Shown here: in pieces, positions 5,321 through 5,380 of the stretch
How the letters are laid out: each line of letters begins with the position of its first letter
Position numbering within the stretch: the stretch's first letter is position 1
Assembly: GCA_964584245.1 (NCBI GenBank)
Contig: CAZOZK010000069.1
Location: 1 to 5,380 of the forward strand
Origin: CAZOZK01 sp964584245
GTDB taxonomy: Bacteria > Patescibacteriota > Microgenomatia > UBA1400 > PJMF01
Length of the DNA stretch: 5,380 nt
Reading direction: 5' to 3'
Position numbers and translations under genes: made by a program
The notes under the pieces: generated by a model
The model's input: the letters and a program-made list of their open reading frames with translations, nothing else
Told to the model about the DNA's origin: nothing
The model's database searches: none

Positions 5321-5380
5321 ATGGTCAAACTACCAAAATTCACCGACCAAACTCTCTTTACCACTGCGCTGACGCATCGT
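5321..5380 (+). CDS. rnc: Ribonuclease III, N-terminus only (3' end outside window)
   Basis: The last 60 bases encode MVKLPKFTDQTLFTTALTHR, running off the window. The F-D-LF--ALTHR pattern is the N-terminal signature of RNase III, normally continuing as ALTHRSY--E. The enzyme cuts double-stranded RNA, including rRNA precursors, which suits a place downstream of nusB. ATG 5321 is the only plausible start: an in-frame TAG lies at 5303-5305 and no other start codon follows it. The gene begins 11 bases after the ACP-like stop without a Shine-Dalgarno sequence, so translation is probably coupled. The catalytic and RNA-binding domains cannot be seen. Confidence 0.85.
   Translation, partial: MVKLPKFTDQTLFTTALTHR

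Overview
The window looks like core chromosome from a small-genome bacterium of the Candidate Phyla Radiation (Patescibacteria), most likely near the Microgenomates. This rests on four things: a cysteine-free bL32 of CPR type, a compact single-strand gene layout, a NusB starting its core with a DPRH-x-KR-type motif, and an acyl-carrier-like gene beside rnc with no fatty-acid genes around it. The lineage call comes from remembered family features, not a search. nusB ends in TGA and no gene needs TGA read as an amino acid, so the standard bacterial code fits and the UGA=Gly code of Gracilibacteria is unlikely.

Layout, all on the plus strand: 3-530, the 3' part of a SIMPL-domain (DUF541) protein; 548-1735, tyrosyl-tRNA synthetase (tyrS); 1775-1879, a 34-residue single-pass membrane miniprotein; 1927-4017, the branch-migrating helicase RecG; 4072-4254, ribosomal protein bL32 (rpmF); 4255-4401, a non-coding spacer with a strong hairpin; 4402-5022, NusB with a long low-complexity N-terminal extension; 5019-5309, an acyl-carrier-protein-like protein overlapping nusB by 4 bases; 5321-5380, the first 20 codons of ribonuclease III (rnc). 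I found no RNA gene, mobile element, CRISPR array or credible minus-strand gene.

The genes serve translation (TyrRS, bL32), transcription antitermination and rRNA processing (NusB, RNase III) and replication-fork repair (RecG). The right half, rpmF-nusB-ACP-like-rnc, resembles the widespread bacterial rpmF-plsX-fab-acpP-rnc cluster after loss of the fatty-acid genes. The remaining ACP-like protein has lost the serine that carries phosphopantetheine, so it probably no longer carries acyl chains.

A second theme is how genes start. tyrS, recG, rpmF and perhaps nusB have a -10-like element only 6-11 bases before the ATG and no clear Shine-Dalgarno sequence. This suggests leaderless or nearly leaderless mRNAs. 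The ACP-like gene, inside the operon, has a good Shine-Dalgarno sequence and a stop/start overlap. I see no obviously new multi-gene system; the best leads are the serine-less ACP-like protein in its relict cluster and the leaderless promoter layout.
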